A stretch of DNA of 10,227 bases, taken from Haplosporangium gracile (lineage: Eukaryota > Mortierellomycota > Mortierellomycetes > Mortierellales > Mortierellaceae). Position 1 is the stretch's first letter. Each line of letters opens with the position of its first letter. The notes beneath the pieces are model-generated. The model had not been told where the DNA came from. It saw only the letters and a list, made by a program, of their open reading frames with translations, and made no database searches. Of the stretch, positions 1 through 8,689 are shown piece after piece. Where the stretch lies: contig JAAAUF010001215.1 of NCBI GenBank assembly GCA_015499985.1, forward strand, positions 1 to 10,227, in the 5' to 3' direction. Made by a program: the position numbers and the translations under genes.

Positions 1-432
1 TTTTTGGTTGAACGCAAATAACACACCACACTTCCTCTTCACTACCAACTATAATCGTCGCCACCCTGAGCATAACCAACAGTCGCCAGGCAGCAAGGAA
101 GGATATCCTACATTCGCAAGCATCGTGGTGTAAAAAAAAACTCTCAAGTCAAAGTCAGATTGCATCCAACAAACAAACAGGCAAACAAAAACACAAACTG
201 CTTGGAAAACATTCTCTCATTAGCCCATATCACGTCCTCACTCATTCACTCGCACACACATTTACCTGTTTTAAGCCTCACACTCACTTGATCGCGTGTA
301 ACATACAAGTACGTGTCCTCAGCCCCGTAAAGGTCAGTAACGTCCCTTACCTTGAATACAAAAACCTTCGCGAACTGCGCCATAAAGCGCCTTCTGAAGC
401 GCATAGCCCCTTACGATCCCGAAAAGAATGTC
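1..432. other. Left-edge non-coding stretch
   Basis: I see no defensible gene here. The plus strand is rich in C and A, with CA- and CAAA-type short repeats around 165-195 and 245-290, and an A9 run at about 132-140. Such CA-rich sequence resembles a 5' leader for a plus-strand gene, yet no convincing plus-strand start codon and long frame follows. If the gene at 433-1249 is real, this stretch is its downstream flank. I found no AATAAA on the minus strand here. A short frame open on both strands (about 347-440) is discussed under findings. Confidence 0.4.
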
Positions 433-1249
433 CTACATCTCTACAGGAAAAGTAAGACGTCTGTGGTCAGCGAAGAAGGGAAGGAAGATAAGAGGCATGT
501 GTGCATGTGTATCTCAAGACGTATTCAAATCTGAGTATGGCAATAGATAGAGTGGATTACTTACCTCCGCTGAATTGTTTGCGCCACAGATGCCCAAAGC
601 CGAGAACCCCCTTTGTCTGGCACACTGTAATTCGCACAGGCTTCTTGCTCCTCTCACGCTTCTTATTCCTCTTGATTTCGACTTTCTTCTTTTCCTTCGC
701 CTGAGCCTTCTTCGTTTCACCGACATCCTTGTCGCTCCCATACCCTGTTGCCACGCTCCAACAAATTTCTTCTTCTTTCCCTTCCCCTTCCTTGCTTTCA
801 TCATCCCCATTGCTCCCATCCATCTCATCGTCCTCGGTACTCGCCTTTCTCGTCTCCTTCGCTTGGCCCATAACCACTCTGTCGAACGCCTCATCAGCAT
901 CGTCGATGCTCCCGGTCTCCTCCTCCTCTTCCTACTCTTCCTCCACCTCACAGATTTCAAGTCCAGAGTCGTCCCTCCCCGTCCCCATCTCAAATATATC
1001 CTGAAATCCACCATCATAAGTGTCTTGCTGGTCACTTTCATTCTCTTGAGCTAGCTCATCAAGCTCCTGTACTCGTCCAAGCAAACAGCCACAATGCCCC
1101 GTTCCGTGATAGTAGACAGTCTCGCTCCAGGCTTTCGACTCCAGTTGGTGTTGCTCAGCGTCGGTTTAGTGAATACAGTAGAGCTTTACGATGTTGTCAG
1201 GCGCTATGGCTTGTTGGTGTGCAAGGAATTCAAACGAATTTACCTGCAT
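433..1249 (-). CDS. Hypothetical charged protein, frame interrupted by one in-frame TAG
   Basis: I do not recognise this protein. The proposed model reads right to left: ATG CAG (1249-1244), a 90-base intron (1243-1154, GTAAAT...GAG, with CTAAAC near 1163-1168), a main exon (1153-565), a 124-base intron (564-441, GTAAGT...CTGAC...TTTTCCTGTAG) and a tiny last exon ending at TAG 435-433. The main exon holds about 196 codons in one frame with a single TAG at 934-932 inside a glutamate run. Before the stop there is a Tyr/Gly/Cys-rich stretch (YYHGTGHCGC); after it come acidic segments, then a strongly basic Lys/Arg stretch that resembles a nuclear localisation signal. The minus strand is GA-rich here, so stops are rare in every frame, which weakens the case. 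The other minus frame is arginine-rich and the plus frames are Leu/Ser/Pro-rich, both typical of shadows. A second ATG at 1280, in better leader context, would enter a different frame. It could be a pseudogene, a base error, or two shorter genes. Confidence 0.35.
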
Positions 1250-1280
1250 GGCTTCGACGTGGACAACCAGTCAGCGGCAT

Positions 1281-1450
1281 AGTTGTTATTTGTTTTCTCT
1301 ATATTTGAGTATGGATATGAGTGCGTCTTTTGCGTTGGCGAACAAGGTGGTAAGGAGGAAAGGTGGAGAAGTCAAGTGGCGAGGAGAGAAAGGTGAAAGG
1401 TGAAGAAAAGATATGCTTGCGTGGTCAGTGCTTTCCTCCCAGACTTGACG
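1281..1450 (-). promoter_or_regulatory. Pyrimidine-rich leader upstream of the hypothetical gene
   Basis: Read on the minus strand, this is a C/T-rich block (about 1335-1440) followed by an A-rich stretch running into the ATG at 1280-1278. CT blocks followed by A-rich leaders are common around fungal transcription starts. This supports a minus-strand gene beginning near 1249-1280. I identified no specific factor site. Confidence 0.3.
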
Positions 1451-2383
1451 ATGATCTTTGATGAGCCTGTCATGATCATAGGGAGTAGCAAGTACCTTTT
1501 TTTTTTTTCAAGTGAGCAGGTGTCCTTAAAGCAAGAATAAAAGATACCGGGGTATTATGCAAAATGAGGCGAATGAAATGCAGGGCAAAGGATGCGCGGA
1601 TGATGTTGAGTTGATGGGTAGTCTTGATGCAAATGCATTGGTTAGGTAATCGTTTTCCTGGGAGCACAAATCGGCCTTTTTGACGTCCTTGTGCGGGTCC
1701 CCCTTCTTCACGGTGGTTTGGTAGATTAATAGTCACATTTGACTCTTTGCCAAAATCACTTTTTTCAATGCTAGGCCTGTGCCCATGAGATATAACCCTC
1801 ACTCAGTCCGCAACATCCCGAAATTTCGACCCATGCTCACCTTTACACAGTCACAAGCCGACTCTCAGACTATAAATTAAATCAGCAACCGCGAAGGGTT
1901 TTGTTCTCTATCGACTGTACTTACAGGATTTCTGTCTAGTACATCTCCAGTCTTTGTTTCCCAACATAGACACACAGTTTACCCTCGACGATGAGCTGAA
2001 GTGCGCTGCCCGTAAAGGGAAGCGAAGCACACTCCAAATTCTTCTTTTGAAGAGTTGGGTGCCTGCTTATTGATGATCTTGTCTAGTCGCCCTTCAAGGC
2101 GGCTATGATGAGGGCGGTCGCACATTCTGAGCGGTTTACTCTATCTTTTTTCTTTTCATAATAAAGTAACAATCATAGACGTAGTATACTTGTTGCCCTT
2201 GCTTTTAGTTTTTTAATTAGACCTGCGAGCAGATTTTATTTGTATCCCTATTTTTCTATTATTGACAAAAATAAGCCACTTGATCATAGCTCTGTATTTG
2301 ATACTCAGAAAATCAAAAGAGCTACAAGACAGAGAAAAGATACGCCAAGGCAAGCATGAAAACAAAGAAATGACAAAATACGA
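1451..2383. other. Intergenic spacer with an exon-like plus-strand frame
   Basis: This spacer has no complete gene. It contains a T12 tract at 1497-1508. On the plus strand a frame without an ATG is open from 1876 to a TGA at 2071-2073. It is preceded by a 3' splice-like site (TTACAG ending at 1926) and followed by AATAAA at 2160-2165, as the last exon of a gene would be. On the minus strand the codon-aligned opposite frame is also open between two TAG stops. With no start codon or partner exon I do not call a gene. Confidence 0.35.
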
Positions 2384-2389
2384 TTTATT
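2384..2389 (-). terminator. Polyadenylation signal AATAAA of ADE6
   Basis: AATAAA on the minus strand lies about 70 bases downstream of the ADE6 stop codon, a usual distance for a 3' end signal. A second AATAAA on the same strand at 2240-2235 could serve as a distal site. Confidence 0.55.
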
Positions 2390-2458
2390 CGATTGAAAAA
2401 GATGCAAAATGAGAATGGAGGGGAATAATACAACGAGAGGGTGAAAAAAAAAAACAAT

Positions 2459-5400
2459 TTACTGGCGGCTGACCCAAGTGCGGGCGTTCTTGAACATCCT
2501 CAACCAAGGGCCCTGCTCGCCCCACTGAGTACCCTCAGCACGGGGGTACCACGAGTTGGCCTCCCGGCTCGACACGCGCTCGGGGTGAGGCATCATCGCG
2601 AGGACACGACCGTTGGGCGTCTGGACAGCAGTAATACCGAGGGGCGATCCGTTGGGGTTCAAGGGGTACTGCTCGGTTCTCTTGCCATAGTTGTCGACAT
2701 AGGAGGCGGCAATCAAGCCCTGAGCTTGAAGAGCCTCCAGATCCGAATGCTTGACAAACTCAGCACGACCCTCTCCGTGAGCAACAGCAATAGGGAACTT
2801 GGATCCGCGCATACCGTCAAAGAAGATCGAAGGAACAGTCGACGAAGCATCAGCAGCAGCAGTGTTGTCTTCCAATCCGACCATGCTGAAGCGAGCCTCG
2901 AACTGTTCGCTCTGGTTACGCTTGAAGTAGGGCCAGTGCTCAGCACCAGGGATCAACTCGCGCATCTGCGACAAGAACTGGCATCCGTTGCAGACTCCCA
3001 GGGCAAACGTATCCTGACGGACGGTCAAGAAATCGTAGAACTCGTTGCGGGTACGCTCGTGCAACAAGATCGACTTTGCCCAACCGGAACCGGCTCCGAG
3101 GACATCACCATACGAGAATCCACCACAGGCAGCAATACCCTTAAAGTCCTTGAGTGTCACCTTGCCAGACAAGATATCCGACATGTGAACATCCACAGCA
3201 GTGAATCCAGCAGCGTGGAAGGCATAGGCCATCTCAATCTGACCGTTAACACCTTGCTCGCGCAAGATGGCAACCTTGGGGCGGTCAGCCTGGGCAAGAG
3301 CCAAATCAGCGGCCGACAAGACCTCCTCGGCAGGGTTGAAGGTCAACTGGTACGACAAACCAGGATCCTGGGCATCCAACAATCCATCAAACTCCTGCTG
3401 GGCGCATTCCGAGTTGTCACGGATGGTCTGGATATGGTAAGAGGTCTCGGTCCAGATGCGCTGCAACTCGACGCGGTTCGACTCGAGGACGATGGCACCC
3501 TTATGCGCGACAACAATCGAGTCATCGCCCTTGGCGTTGACGGAACCGACAACCTTGAGAGATTCGACAGGGAATCCGTGGTCGGCGAAGACAGCCTTGA
3601 ACTGGTCGAGCTGAGCAGCGCGGACCTGGACAACAGCTCCCAACTCCTCGTTGAACAATCCAGCGACGGCATCCTCGGTAATACTCGAAAGATCGATCTT
3701 GGCACCGACGTGACCAGCAAAGCACATCTCAGTAACAGTGACAAAGAGACCACCATCCGAGCGATCGTGGTAGGCAAGGACAAGATCATCGTGATCACGG
3801 ACAGCCTGGATGGCCTTGAAGAACGACTTAAGGACCTCGGCACTCTCGACATCGGGAACATCGTTACCAACCTGCTTGTAGACCTGAGCAATGGCCGAGC
3901 CTCCGAGACGCTCCTTGCCAGCAGCCATGTCGATCAAGATCAAGATAGTTTCGCCAGCATCGGTAATCAGCTCGGGAGTGAGAGTCTTGTGGATATCCGT
4001 AACAGGTCCGAATCCAGTAATGTTGAGCGACAAAGGCGCAGTGACCTCAACCTGCTCGCCGTCCTGCTTCCATTTCATCTTCATCGACATCGAATCCTTG
4101 CCGACGGGGATGCTGATACCCAAGGCAGGGCAGAGATCCAAACCAATAGCCTGGACAGCCTCGTACAAGCGGGAACCCTCACCCTCATGGTCAGGTGCAG
4201 CCATCCAGTTGGCGGACATGCGGATCTGTCCCAAGGAGGGGATGTTGGCAGCAGCCATGTTGGTAATGCATTCACCGACGGCCATGCGAGCCGAGGCAGC
4301 GGCCGAGATCAAAGCAATAGGGGGACGCTCTCCCATGGCCATGGCCTCTCCAACCGAGACGCCGAGTGAGGTAGCAGTGATGGCGACATCGGCGACGGGA
4401 ACCTGCCAAGGCCCAACAAACTGGTCACGGGCAACCAATCCGGTAATGGTACGATCACCAATGGTGATCAAGAAGGACTTGGAAGCAACAGCGGGGAGAC
4501 GGAGGACGCGGTGACAAGCATCGGTGACCAACTCAGTAGCCTGTGTCAACGAGGGGAGGTAAGACTTCAAGCTGCTATCGAAGGCGTGGCGAGTGGGGAC
4601 GATGGTTGAAGTGGTGCGGGACATCTTAGGGGGCTTGCCGAAGAGGGTCGACATGGGCAAGTCGATGGGGGTTGTTCCCAAAAGGCTGTCGGTCAAGACC
4701 AATTTCTCCTCGGCAGTGGCGACACCAGCCAAGGCATAGGGGCAGCGCTCACGCTCGCAGATGACCTTGAAGGCCTCAATATTCTCGGGTCCGATAGCAA
4801 GAACATAACGCTCCTGAGACTCGTTGCACCAAATCTCCATGGGAGACATGCTGGGGTCGTCGTTGTTAATGTTACGAAGCTCAATCACGGCACCAAGGTC
4901 GCAGTCGTGAACGATCTCAGGAAGGGCGTTGCAAAGTCCTCCGGCACCGACATCGTGGATCGACTGGATGACATTCTTGTCACCCAAGGCAGTGCAGGAA
5001 TCAATGACCTGCTGGCAGCGACGCTGCATCTCGGGGTTCTCACGCTGAACCGAGGCGAAATCCAACGCGGCCGAGGACTCTCCCGAGGTCATGGAACTGG
5101 CAGCACCACCACCGAGCCCGATCAACATGCAGGGACCACCGAGGACGACCAAGTGAGCACCGGGCTGGATCTTATTCTTAAGGACGTGCTTGGGACGAAT
5201 CGTTCCCAAACCTCCAGCAATCATGATGGGCTTATGGAAACCACGGATCTCATCCTTGCCGTTGGCGGTGGGAACAGATTCGAGGAAGGTACGGAAGTAA
5301 CCAGTAATGGCAGGACGACCAAACTCGTTGTTGAAAGCGGCGCCTCCGAGGGGTCCCTGGATCATGATGTCCAAAGCCGAGGCAACGTGTGAGGGCTTTC

Positions 5401-7362
5401 CATAATCGGTCTCCCAGGGCTGAACGTGTCCAGGGATCAACAAGTTGGAGACGGTGAAACCAGTCAAACCGGCCTTGGGCTTGGAACCGATACCGGTGGC
5501 TCCCTCATCACGAATCTCTCCTCCTGATCCAGTAGCAGCTCCAGGGAAGGGTGAGACGGCAGTAGGGTGGTTGTGGGTCTCAACCTTGACGACGGTGTGG
5601 ACCTCCTCCTCGAACAAGTTGTAAGTGTAGTTGTCGTCGGCGAGGGGGGCGAAGCGGGTACCCTTGGGACCCTGAAGGACAGCGGCGTTGTCAGAGTAGG
5701 CGGAGAGGGTGTGCTGGGGGTGAAGCTGGTGAGTGTTCTTGATCATGCCAAAGAGCGAGTGGGGCTTCTTCTCGCCATCAATTGTCCAGTCAGCGCCAAA
5801 GATCTTGTGACGGCAATGCTCCGAGTTGACCTGAGCGAACATGAAGAGTTCGACGTCGGTGGGGTTTCTTGCGAGACAGCTGTCGGAGCTCAACTTGCTG
5901 CTTCCAATGAAGGCGGCGACGAGGTAGTCAATCTCGTCCTCGGCCAGGGCCAGACCGAGCTCTTTGTTGGCGAAGACGAGACGTTCACGGGCATCGCGAG
6001 GGTTGCGCTCGCCACCAGTCTCCATGAGCTGGACGGTGGTCAATGGGGCGGGAGTCCCTTGCTATTATTGTTAGCGCACATACAGGTACCATCGACAAAA
6101 GGCGGGCGATTACAGTTAGTACAAAGTATTACTGTGACTTTGTTATTTTGTTTTTCTTTTTTTTTTTTTTGAATTGATCCGCACTGTAAATAAAAAAAAA
6201 ATCGATCCCCGAGTCAACATTGAAGGGAATAACGACACAGAACTGAACAGAAAGCTGGCTGGATGACTGGCCGCTTTTTCTTTTTTGGCTGCTTTTCTTC
6301 GGAGGATGAAAAAAGAAAAAGAACATCCATCGATCGGTGAAATAAGAAAAAGAAAAAAAAAAAAAAAACCAACGCTTGGGAAAATAAAAAAAAAAAAAAA
6401 AAAAAAGGACAAGAAAAGACCAGCACAGTCGCCGTCTTGGGCACTCTGAAAGTGGGGAATGGGCGCGAGGAAAATAAAAAAAAAACATCCAACGATAAAG
6501 ATATCCAATGTGTGTTCCGATGATCCATGCCTGGGATCCATTATATCCTGGTCTTGATATCATTGCATGTTTTCCTCTTTACAATATAAGAACGAGCTTG
6601 CAAATTACCTTAAAGATGACCTTCTCGTCGGGGATAACGTTAAGGACGTCCTGAGTCATGCGATCGTGGACGAGGGCAGCAATGGCCTTGAACTCTTGCT
6701 CGCTCAACTGCTTTCCATCCTTTGTCCGGATCAAGTAGGCCTGACCGCGTTCGACCCGCTTGACATGACGATCCAGATTGCACATCTGGGCGATATTGGT
6801 GGCCTTGGACGACCATGGGGAGATGGTGCCAACGCGGGGCAAGATAATGAAAAAGTTGAATCCTTCTGCAGTCGACGATGAACCGCCGTAGGGTTGTGAG
6901 ATCAATTTAACCAACTCTTGGTCATCCTTTTGTTGTCGTCGTTGTTGTTTGATGTCAAAGGAAAAAAAGGGGGGTGGATCAGTCAGTTTCTCTGTTACTA
7001 TTGTATATTGGATGTCGTGTAATATTTTTTTTTCCCACCCTTTTCGCGATGCCGTTTCGCATCTTCATGATACTCTCGAAAAAGAGAACTTCCACTGGAT
7101 CATTCACACTCATAGCTATAATTACCTGGGCGCGAGGGGAGGAAGGGGAGGAGAACATAGTCTTGAGGATGAGTCTCTCGGGGGTGGCATCGTTGGTCAA
7201 GAACTCGTTGAGAGTGGGCTGGTCGAGGCTGGGGAGGGGCTGTACAAAGTGGACGGCGCGAGTGGAGACGGACTGAATGGAGGGGACGGCAGTCTGGACC
7301 TGCTGGAGGAGGGCGTGTGCCCTGAAGGGCGAGAGGGCTTCTGATCCGGGGAGTACCAACAT
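2459..7362 (-). CDS. ADE6: Phosphoribosylformylglycinamidine synthase (FGAM synthase), three exons
   Basis: This cytosolic enzyme converts FGAR, glutamine and ATP to FGAM, glutamate and ADP (EC 6.3.5.3), the fourth step of de novo purine synthesis. Exons are 7362-7126, 6926-6609 and 6061-2459; both introns are phase 0, and joining them gives 1385 residues, close to the yeast enzyme. The start opens with MLVLPG, typical of the family. Domains in order: PurS-like N domain with [14 protein letters not shown] (109-122); linker (about 205-240); two PurM-like halves with VNSEHCRHK (263-271), the ATP/substrate loop [16 protein letters not shown] (348-363), [12 protein letters not shown] (about 840) and HDRSDGG (about 949); and a class I glutamine amidotransferase domain (about 1113-1385). 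The amidotransferase triad is visible: Cys1209 in VCNGC, His1344 and Glu1346 in HPER. All key motifs are intact, so the enzyme should be active. The AATAAA at 2384-2389 follows it. I saw no TGACTC-type purine-control site upstream. Confidence 0.97.
6062..6608 (-). other. ADE6 intron 2 (547 bases, homopolymer-rich)
   Basis: The donor is AAG|GTAATT (GT at 6608-6607). The acceptor is AATAATAG with AG at 6063-6062, and a canonical CTAAC branch site lies just before it (about 6070-6074). Splicing joins the codon for Lys185 to Gln186 in frame, where family members are continuous. The plus strand carries T14 (6157-6170), A16 (6353-6368) and A21 (6386-6406). No coding segment inside is needed to complete the protein. 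Confidence 0.9.
6927..7125 (-). other. ADE6 intron 1 (199 bases)
   Basis: The donor is CAG|GTAATT (GT at 7125-7124) and the acceptor is AAAAG with AG at 6928-6927. Exon 1 holds exactly 79 codons, and exon 2 starts with GAT in the same phase, reading on to the conserved [14 protein letters not shown] motif. The acceptor lacks a strong pyrimidine tract, so a shift of a few bases is possible, but the phase fits only this choice well. Confidence 0.85.
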
Positions 7363-7377
7363 GATGTGAGATATGAA

Positions 7378-7616
7378 TGTGTATTTTATGAACAAAGAAA
7401 AGTAAAAAAAGATAAGAATGAGAAAGGTAAAAAGTACAAGAGAGGTATGGGTACACACGTAGAAAGAGAGAGAAGGAATGAAGAAATAGAGAAGTAGTGA
7501 TAGGAAAAGAGTGTGAGTGGGATGAGGAATGCAAAGAGGAGGAGAGATGAGTGAGAGAGTGAAGGGGTAATGAGAAAGAAAAAGAAGAGTAAAAGTTAGA
7601 AGAGGATTAAACGGGG
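7378..7616 (-). promoter_or_regulatory. ADE6 upstream polypyrimidine tract
   Basis: For about 240 bases upstream of the ADE6 start the plus strand is almost all purine (A and G), so the sense strand is C/T-rich. This is the usual look of a fungal core promoter and transcription start region. I could not recognise a TATA box or a named factor site. Confidence 0.45.
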
Positions 7617-8689
7617 ACTATTTATTCAGATCAAATCAGGTGCAACATCGAACGCTAATCCTTTTTCTTTTCTCATCTCTTCTCTTTTCCTATGGCCCCA
7701 AAACAAGCAATGGAGCGGCACTCAAATAACCACACGCCGCCCAACTATCGGACGACGGAAAGGTAAACAACCAGTCGATGCTCCTAGTCGTTTGTTCCTT
7801 TCCTTTACCCTTCGATCACCAACCTTCCTCCCTTCTTCACTCGTAGGCCCTCCTCATCAGCATAGTTCAGACCGGCTCGATGCTGTGTGATCAATCGTCG
7901 TTTCTCCTACTCCTTCTTCTTCTTACCCCAGAATTTTTTTTGTCTTCAAACAACTCTTTCCTCACCTCGGCCATCTCTTTATGTTGTCCTTCATGGGAGA
8001 ACCATTGAACAGCAGCAAACAAGGCGACTGGTATCTTTTTCTCATAAATACAAAAAAAGGTTTTTTTTAACAAAAACGAATTTGAGGCGCCGACCCCCAG
8101 GTCCCAAAAAAGGAAAGCCCTCTTTTGCGGGGAAAATCCGTCCGTCGATAAGAAACTGTGGCTTGGATCTGCATTCAACTCGATTATTGTTGTTATGTTC
8201 AAACCATAACAGAAAAAAAAAAAGGTGGTGAGTGAGGATGATTCATCGAGCTGTCACTCGGTAATCGAACACGCTGCAAAACAGGGGAGACACGATCAGG
8301 TCAAGAGAGGAAAGAAGGGCTAGACCGTTGGCTTTAAAACCCTATAGACTAGACAACCACGGTCGTCAATTGACACATCGTTCCTGCATTCAATTGACAT
8401 TGCTATATACCGTTCCTGCAACGACAAGGTTTTCAATTGACATACAGTTTTCTATGAACAACTACCTTTTCTGTGTCCTGACGCACTCTCGCTACCTCGT
8501 TTTGCTGTAGGACTAGTTCTCACAAAACTTCCGATCCCCTGAATCACTTCCGGAACGCATCCTTTCCCACTTACACTTTTGCATTGTTTCGACGCTTTTT
8601 GGATGTTTATATTACGAAAAAAAGAAGAAGAGACTCTTAAGAGTGCAATGGGATATGATGCGATGCTACGCGGCTGGATATAAATGCAT
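7617..8689. other. Gene-poor spacer between ADE6 and the Asn-rich gene
   Basis: I see no convincing gene. The plus strand is C/T-rich from about 7658 to 7985, the reverse of the neighbouring ADE6 leader. A 29-codon plus-strand frame from the ATG at 7981 (beginning MLSFMGEP) follows it but has no support. Homopolymers occur at about 7935-7941, 8063-8069 and 8213-8223. The alternating repeat at 8366-8442 is listed separately. No minus-strand AATAAA was found between 8450 and 8689 for the Asn-rich gene. Confidence 0.4.
8366..8442. repeat. Alternating A-B-A-B-A short repeat
   Basis: Unit A is TCAATTGACA at 8366-8375, 8390-8399 and 8433-8442. Unit B is CGTTCCTGCA at 8379-8388 and 8411-8420. All copies are exact. 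Unit A contains the 8-base palindrome TCAATTGA. The spacers between units are 3, 1, 11 and 12 bases. The function is unknown; clustered protein-binding sites or a decayed tandem duplication are both possible. Confidence 0.75.

Noticed and set aside
514..1041. A 175-codon arginine-rich minus-strand frame
   Set aside because: Its repeated Arg/Met/Trp composition is what a GA-rich strand gives in a shifted frame; the alternative frame looks more like a protein.
575..1054. A 159-codon plus-strand frame rich in Leu, Phe and Pro, resembling membrane segments
   Set aside because: The hydrophobic look comes from C/T-rich sequence; it is the codon-aligned antisense of the acidic frame.
1476..1802. 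A 108-codon minus-strand frame
   Set aside because: It crosses a T12/A12 tract, has unbiased codon use and shows no splice or domain support.
1800..2100. A possible tRNA or other structured RNA
   Set aside because: I found no tRNA T-arm consensus or cloverleaf pairing by eye.
2441..4369. A 642-codon open frame on the plus strand inside ADE6
   Set aside because: It is antisense to a fully conserved enzyme exon. Its Leu/Ser/Val-rich translation has no domain I recognise, and the open frame follows from the codon bias of the real gene.
3891..4514. A 207-codon plus-strand frame, plus several others antisense to ADE6 (for example 4907-5392 and 5567-6172)
   Set aside because: All are shadows of the ADE6 coding exon, with no independent support.
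6129..6563. Phe-rich minus-strand frames with apparent membrane segments
   Set aside because: They lie inside ADE6 intron 2 and come from poly-T tracts on that strand.
7887..8231. A 114-codon plus-strand frame and an opposing 103-codon minus-strand frame
   Set aside because: Neither starts with ATG; both run through homopolymers and have no recognisable domain.
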